DNA of 10,514 nucleotides, taken from Bacteroidaceae bacterium (GTDB lineage: Bacteria > Bacteroidota > Bacteroidia > Bacteroidales > Bacteroidaceae). The notes under the pieces were generated by a model. It did not search any database and was not told where the DNA came from. It worked only from the letters and a program-made list of their open reading frames with translations. Shown one piece after another: positions 7,298 through 10,514 of the stretch. How positions within the stretch are numbered: position 1 is the first letter of the stretch; each line of letters opens with the position of its first letter. The position numbers were made by a program, and so were the translations under genes. The stretch spans positions 1 through 10,514 of the forward strand of contig JAEDIG010000088.1 of assembly GCA_016292545.1 (NCBI GenBank), given 5' to 3'.

Positions 7298-7329
7298 GGC
7301 ATTGGAATCCGTTATTGGCTTCCAATGCC
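7298..7329 (+). terminator. Hairpin after the first peptide gene (attenuator or mRNA stabiliser)
   Basis: A perfect 10-bp stem, GGCATTGGAA (7298-7307) with TTCCAATGCC (7320-7329), and a 12-base loop, 20 bp after the peptide stop. It is followed by A-rich sequence, not a U-tract, so it is not a classic intrinsic terminator. It may protect the peptide mRNA's 3' end or reduce readthrough into the outer-membrane gene. The 10-mer AAAAACATTA (7332-7341) follows it, as it also follows the hairpin at 10425-10451. Confidence 0.5.
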
Positions 7330-7355
7330 ATAAAAACATTAGATGGATTGTCAAG

Positions 7356-10094
7356 ATGAAAAAGACAACACTTTTCTTACTGCTTCTGTGCCTGTTTTCT
7401 TTACAGGCCGTGTCCCAACAGAACAAGAAAGAGCGAATGGTTGCGCTTTCCGGCAAAGTGTCGGACTCCTTCACTAAAATGGGTGTTCATGACTGTAAAA
7501 TGTCGTTGCTGGCGGCGGACAGCACCGTGTTGGACACCATGACAGTGGTAATTTTTGAAGGTAATGCGTATTATGGATTCGATGTACCTCCGAAGAGGCA
7601 ACGCTACATCATCCGTGCCGAACACAAATACTATGAAACCGCCTATATGCCTTATGAATTGAAGCGGGTGGGACGCAACACACAGCTCTACCTTCCGCTG
7701 ATGCTGATGAAGCTGAAAGGACGTGGCCAGGAAACCACATTGGGAGAGCTGAAGGTGACAGCGACCAAGGTGAAAATGGTGCACAGGGGGGACACGATTG
7801 TGTTCAATGCCGACGCTTTCAACGTGGGCGAGGGCAACATGCTGGACGGACTTATCCGCCAGTTGCCCGGCGTGGAGCTGAAATCCAACGGAGAGATATT
7901 CGTCAATGGCAAGAAGGTGGACTATCTGTTGCTGAACGGAAAGACCTTCTACCAGGGCAACAATCGGCTGATGCTGGAGAACCTTCCCTACTACATGGTG
8001 AAGGACGTGAAGGTGTACAACCGCACCACGGACCGTGCCCGCTACGCCGGGCTGGAAGACGAGAAGAAGGACTTTGTGATGGATGTATGCCTGAAACGTG
8101 AATACCGTCAGGGCTACATGGCCAATCTGGAGGTGGGAGGCGGCACGGAGGAGTCTTACATAGGCAGGCTCTTCGGATTGCGGTTTACCGACCATTCACG
8201 TCTTACCCTCATAGGCAACCTCAACAACCTCAATGCGGAATACCAGCCTCTGGGCAACGGCCTTTGGCACGAGGACGATTATTATTCCCGCGACGGACGC
8301 ACCACCCGCAAACTGTTTTCAGCCGGGGTGAGGAACGAAACGGACAAGTGGGAGAACAATCTGGAAGTGGGCGGTGGATGGACAAAGCGCGTGAGCGAAG
8401 CGCGCCAGTATGCCGAGACATGGCTGTCGGCCGACTCCACACTCTTCAGCGCCGACAGCACACGCGGTGCTGACCGCACGTTCATGACAACGGTTTCAAA
8501 CCAGTTCATGCTGAAGATGCCGTTCTATCTCACCTCGTCCACCTCCCTGCAGTATAGCGATGCCAACAACCTCCATACAGGCGCCTATGCCAGTTCCTCT
8601 TCCGCGCAAAAGAGTGTGCAGGACAGCCACGGCAGGGATGTGCGTCTGAGCCAGTCGCTCGCTTCCACCAGAAAGACTGCTTGGGGCGATGCGGTTGACC
8701 TCAATGCGCGCGTTGATTACCAGCATCGGAAACACAGCTCCATGGAGAACCGGCTGGCCACGTATGCCGACGGAACGACGGAGCGGCGGCATACGGATGC
8801 GGACCTGCCCTTGCGCGCCTACACCTACAGCCTTGGCGTGGGATACACCATCAAGGACCTGCACCACGGATCCTACCAGTTCCAGGCCGGCTATGACCAG
8901 CAGCAACGGTCGGAGAGCGACGACCGCCAGAATCTGCTACTGGGAGAGACGGATGCAGACAATAGCTACAATATCAACCAACTGCAGCGCACCGGACGCA
9001 CGGCCTTCAACTACAGCTACGAGAACCGTGGAGAAAACAAGCACACCGGCCTGGAGGTGTCGCTGCCCCTGCGCCAGGAGCACCAGCGCTCCTTCTATCG
9101 AAAGGCCACACTGGACACCTGTGCGCTCAGACGCTACTGGGTTTTCGAGCCCCGTGTGCTGCTTGAACGGGAGAATGGAGATGATAGCTATCGTCTGGAA
9201 GCGGGATACACGCAGCAACTGCCGGATGTGACACTGCTGGTGGATAGGCCCAACACCACAGACCCGCTTCACACCTATCTTGGCAACCCTTCACTCTCCC
9301 GTGAGAGCGAAGCGCGTGTCAAAATAAGAATAATAAAAGAGAACTGGGAAACTTCGAAACAGATTATTTTCCGCACGGGTTGGACGCAGCATTTTGACCG
9401 CATCACACAGTCGTACACCTACAATCCGCAGTCGGGCAGCTTTGTGCACCGTCCTCACAACGTCAACGGCAACTGGGACGGGTATGTCCATCTGTATTGC
9501 AGCAGGCCAGTGAAGAAAGGAGCACCCTTCTATATGGGCATGGCGACCAATGCCTCCTACTGGCGCGAGAGGAACCAGTCCACCATGGACGCTTCCAACG
9601 ACCAAGCCTTGCACAACATTCATTTCCTCAATGGAGAAGAGAAGGTGAACCTATCGTATGCGAAGGGCGGCACCAACATAGATCTGCGTGCCGGTGTGAT
9701 ATGGAAACGCTCTGCCTCGGACAGTCCCTGCTTTGAGACAGTCAACGCCCTGCACTATCGCTATGGAGTGGATGCCACCGCAACGCTGCCCCTACAGTTG
9801 TCGTTCACTTCCAGCCTGTTTATGGAGCATCGTCGCGGATATGCCAATGCTTCGCTCAACACCAACGAATGCGAGTGGAACCTGACGCTGGGCCGCTCCT
9901 TCCTGAGCGGCAATCGGCTGCTTGTGCGCCTCACCGCGGTGGATGTGCTCCGCAGCCACAGTGCGGTATCCTACCACATCTCCTCTTCCGGACGTACGGA
10001 AGCGTGGCACTACAGCCTGCCCTCCTACTGGCTACTGAGAGTGGCATATAAGCTGAACGTCAATCCTAAAAAGAAATCGGGGGATGGACGATGA
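7356..10094 (+). CDS. TonB-dependent-receptor-like outer-membrane beta-barrel protein
   Basis: 912 residues from the ATG at 7356, which starts a clear signal peptide (MKKTTLFLLLLCLFSLQAVS, 1-20); in-frame codons upstream would bury it. Residues about 28-120 look like a carboxypeptidase-regulatory-like beta domain (VALSGKVSD onward). Residues about 130-235 form a TonB plug-like domain (ELKVTATKVK, GDTIVFNADAF, LPGVELKSNGEIFVNGKKV, DRARYAGLED). The rest, about 250-912, is a long barrel of alternating strands, of the OMP_b-brl_3 type. Family members are often labelled TonB-dependent receptors or outer membrane beta-barrel proteins. Its place between two peptide precursor genes suggests a dedicated role in moving the peptide across the outer membrane, in re-uptake, or in self-protection (inference). 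I see no matching SusD lipoprotein in the window. Its stop forms an ATGA with an in-frame upstream ATG of the next gene. Confidence 0.87.
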   Translation: MKKTTLFLLLLCLFSLQAVSQQNKKERMVALSGKVSDSFTKMGVHDCKMSLLAADSTVLDTMTVVIFEGNAYYGFDVPPKRQRYIIRAEHKYYETAYMPYELKRVGRNTQLYLPLMLMKLKGRGQETTLGELKVTATKVKMVHRGDTIVFNADAFNVGEGNMLDGLIRQLPGVELKSNGEIFVNGKKVDYLLLNGKTFYQGNNRLMLENLPYYMVKDVKVYNRTTDRARYAGLEDEKKDFVMDVCLKREYRQGYMANLEVGGGTEESYIGRLFGLRFTDHSRLTLIGNLNNLNAEYQPLGNGLWHEDDYYSRDGRTTRKLFSAGVRNETDKWENNLEVGGGWTKRVSEARQYAETWLSADSTLFSADSTRGADRTFMTTVSNQFMLKMPFYLTSSTSLQYSDANNLHTGAYASSSSAQKSVQDSHGRDVRLSQSLASTRKTAWGDAVDLNARVDYQHRKHSSMENRLATYADGTTERRHTDADLPLRAYTYSLGVGYTIKDLHHGSYQFQAGYDQQQRSESDDRQNLLLGETDADNSYNINQLQRTGRTAFNYSYENRGENKHTGLEVSLPLRQEHQRSFYRKATLDTCALRRYWVFEPRVLLERENGDDSYRLEAGYTQQLPDVTLLVDRPNTTDPLHTYLGNPSLSRESEARVKIRIIKENWETSKQIIFRTGWTQHFDRITQSYTYNPQSGSFVHRPHNVNGNWDGYVHLYCSRPVKKGAPFYMGMATNASYWRERNQSTMDASNDQALHNIHFLNGEEKVNLSYAKGGTNIDLRAGVIWKRSASDSPCFETVNALHYRYGVDATATLPLQLSFTSSLFMEHRRGYANASLNTNECEWNLTLGRSFLSGNRLLVRLTAVDVLRSHSAVSYHISSSGRTEAWHYSLPSYWLLRVAYKLNVNPKKKSGDGR

Positions 10095-10147
10095 ACAGCG
10101 TTGATAGGCATGTCGGCCCGAATGGCCACTATAAAATAACAAGAAGA

Positions 10148-10414
10148 ATGAAAATATCAAGCAGTGTTTCCCTCATTACAGGCAGAACAAAACTAAAAAA
10201 GTTTACTCTTGCCCAAGGAAAGATTCTCTCGGGTGAAGAAATGGTCATGTTGGCCGGAGGGTATTCCCTCATTTGTGAACATAGCGGAGATAAATGCTCG
10301 CTTGTATTAAACGACTATTCGTATGATGGAGTTTGTGGCTTTACATACTATACGAGTGGTGGTCAAACATCTAGCAGTTTAAGTTGTATAGCAAATACTT
10401 CTGGCTCCAAATGA
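10148..10414 (+). CDS. Double-glycine leader peptide precursor, four core cysteines
   Basis: 88 residues from the ATG at 10148, preceded by an A-rich stretch typical of Bacteroides starts. An in-frame ATG at 10091 overlaps the previous stop and would add 19 residues unlike any leader, so it is less likely. The leader is longer than in the first precursor by about 14 residues, but then matches it: KLKKFTLAQG (15-24) against KLRKFIIANG, and GEEMVMLAGG (29-38) against DSELALMEGG. Cutting after Gly38 leaves a 50-residue core with Cys at core positions 5, 12, 25 and 42 (residues 43, 50, 63, 80), enough for two disulfides. Positions 5, 12 and 42 coincide with cysteines of the first core. The end is Ser/Thr/Gly-rich (TSGGQTSSSLSC, IANTSGSK), offering possible sugar acceptors. 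The product is probably secreted and modified; activity unknown. Confidence 0.8.
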   Translation: MKISSSVSLITGRTKLKKFTLAQGKILSGEEMVMLAGGYSLICEHSGDKCSLVLNDYSYDGVCGFTYYTSGGQTSSSLSCIANTSGSK

Positions 10415-10424
10415 GAACTTAAAA

Positions 10425-10451
10425 GCAAGTGGGAGAATTTCTCCCACTTGC
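10425..10451 (+). terminator. Strong 12-bp hairpin after the second peptide gene
   Basis: A perfect stem, GCAAGTGGGAGA (10425-10436) with TCTCCCACTTGC (10440-10451), and a 3-base loop (ATT), 10 bp after the stop. On the + strand it is followed by AAAAACATTA and lacks a U-tract; the U-tract (from the flanking A runs) would appear in RNA read from the - strand. With another + strand gene starting 23 bp later, it more likely acts as a partial terminator or 3'-end stabiliser that gives high peptide mRNA with reduced downstream expression. Confidence 0.65.
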
Positions 10452-10474
10452 AAAAACATTAAAAGAAAAATATT

Positions 10475-10514
10475 ATGAATAATCCTTTCGCGGCGTTTCA
10501 GACATGCCGAAATG
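10475..10514 (+). CDS. Start of the next gene, possibly a C39 peptidase/ABC exporter (3' truncated)
   Basis: An ATG at 10475 in an AT-rich Bacteroides-style start region (TATT just before it) opens a frame to the right edge: MNNPFAAFQTCRN, 13 residues. In C39 peptidase-containing ABC exporters the N-terminus has a short F-x-x-x-Q stretch with Asp-Cys-Gly starting five residues after the Gln; here the Gln and spacing fit and the window stops exactly where the Asp-Cys-Gly would begin. An exporter that cuts Gly-Gly leaders is also what the two precursors need. The evidence is short, so the identification is tentative. Confidence 0.4.
   Translation, partial: MNNPFAAFQTCRN

Noticed and set aside
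7401..8195. 264-codon minus-strand frame under the outer-membrane protein
   Set aside because: Antisense to the signal peptide and plug domains that are clearly coding on the plus strand; no recognisable protein.
10091..10147. Upstream ATG overlapping the barrel gene's stop as start of the second precursor
   Set aside because: The extra 19 residues do not resemble a leader; the ATG at 10148 has the A-rich context and gives a normal leader.

Overview
The window looks like part of a Bacteroidales chromosome (Bacteroides, Phocaeicola, Prevotella or a relative). The grounds are a Bacteroides-type promoter (TTG, 20 bp, TAnnTTTG), the absence of clear Shine-Dalgarno sites, a DUF3244 protein, a TonB-dependent outer-membrane barrel, and small peptides with the double-glycine leader seen in Bacteroidales. 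All genes read rightward. The species cannot be fixed from sequence alone.

Left part (1-1767): the 3' end of a membrane-anchored TPR / coiled-coil / helix-turn-helix regulator, then a 356-bp intergenic region. This region holds five copies of a 10-bp motif (TTRTTGAAAA, four of them in two tandem pairs) around one good promoter.

Middle (1768-6779): a tight operon of a small secreted DUF3244 protein, a short LanC-like protein without zinc ligands, a GT4 glycosyltransferase with a C-terminal extension, a second glycosyltransferase (GT2/GT7-like), and a membrane protein that fuses a dead C39-peptidase-like domain to VKOR and thioredoxin domains. The last three genes are joined by ATGA stop-start overlaps.

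Right part (6780-10514): two AT-rich genes for double-glycine-leader, cysteine-rich peptides (six and four core cysteines) flank a large TonB-dependent-type outer-membrane protein. Each peptide gene is followed by a strong hairpin and the same 10-mer, AAAAACATTA. The window ends 40 bases into another gene whose first residues fit the start of a C39 peptidase/ABC exporter.

Interpretation (inference): this is a ribosomally made, disulfide-bonded and probably glycosylated peptide (glycocin-like) cluster in a Gram-negative gut-type bacterium. The VKOR-thioredoxin fusion would make the disulfides, the two glycosyltransferases would add sugar, a C39 exporter just beyond the right edge would cut at Gly-Gly, the outer-membrane barrel would move the product across the outer membrane or take it back, and the TPR/HTH protein would control the operon through the tandem repeats.
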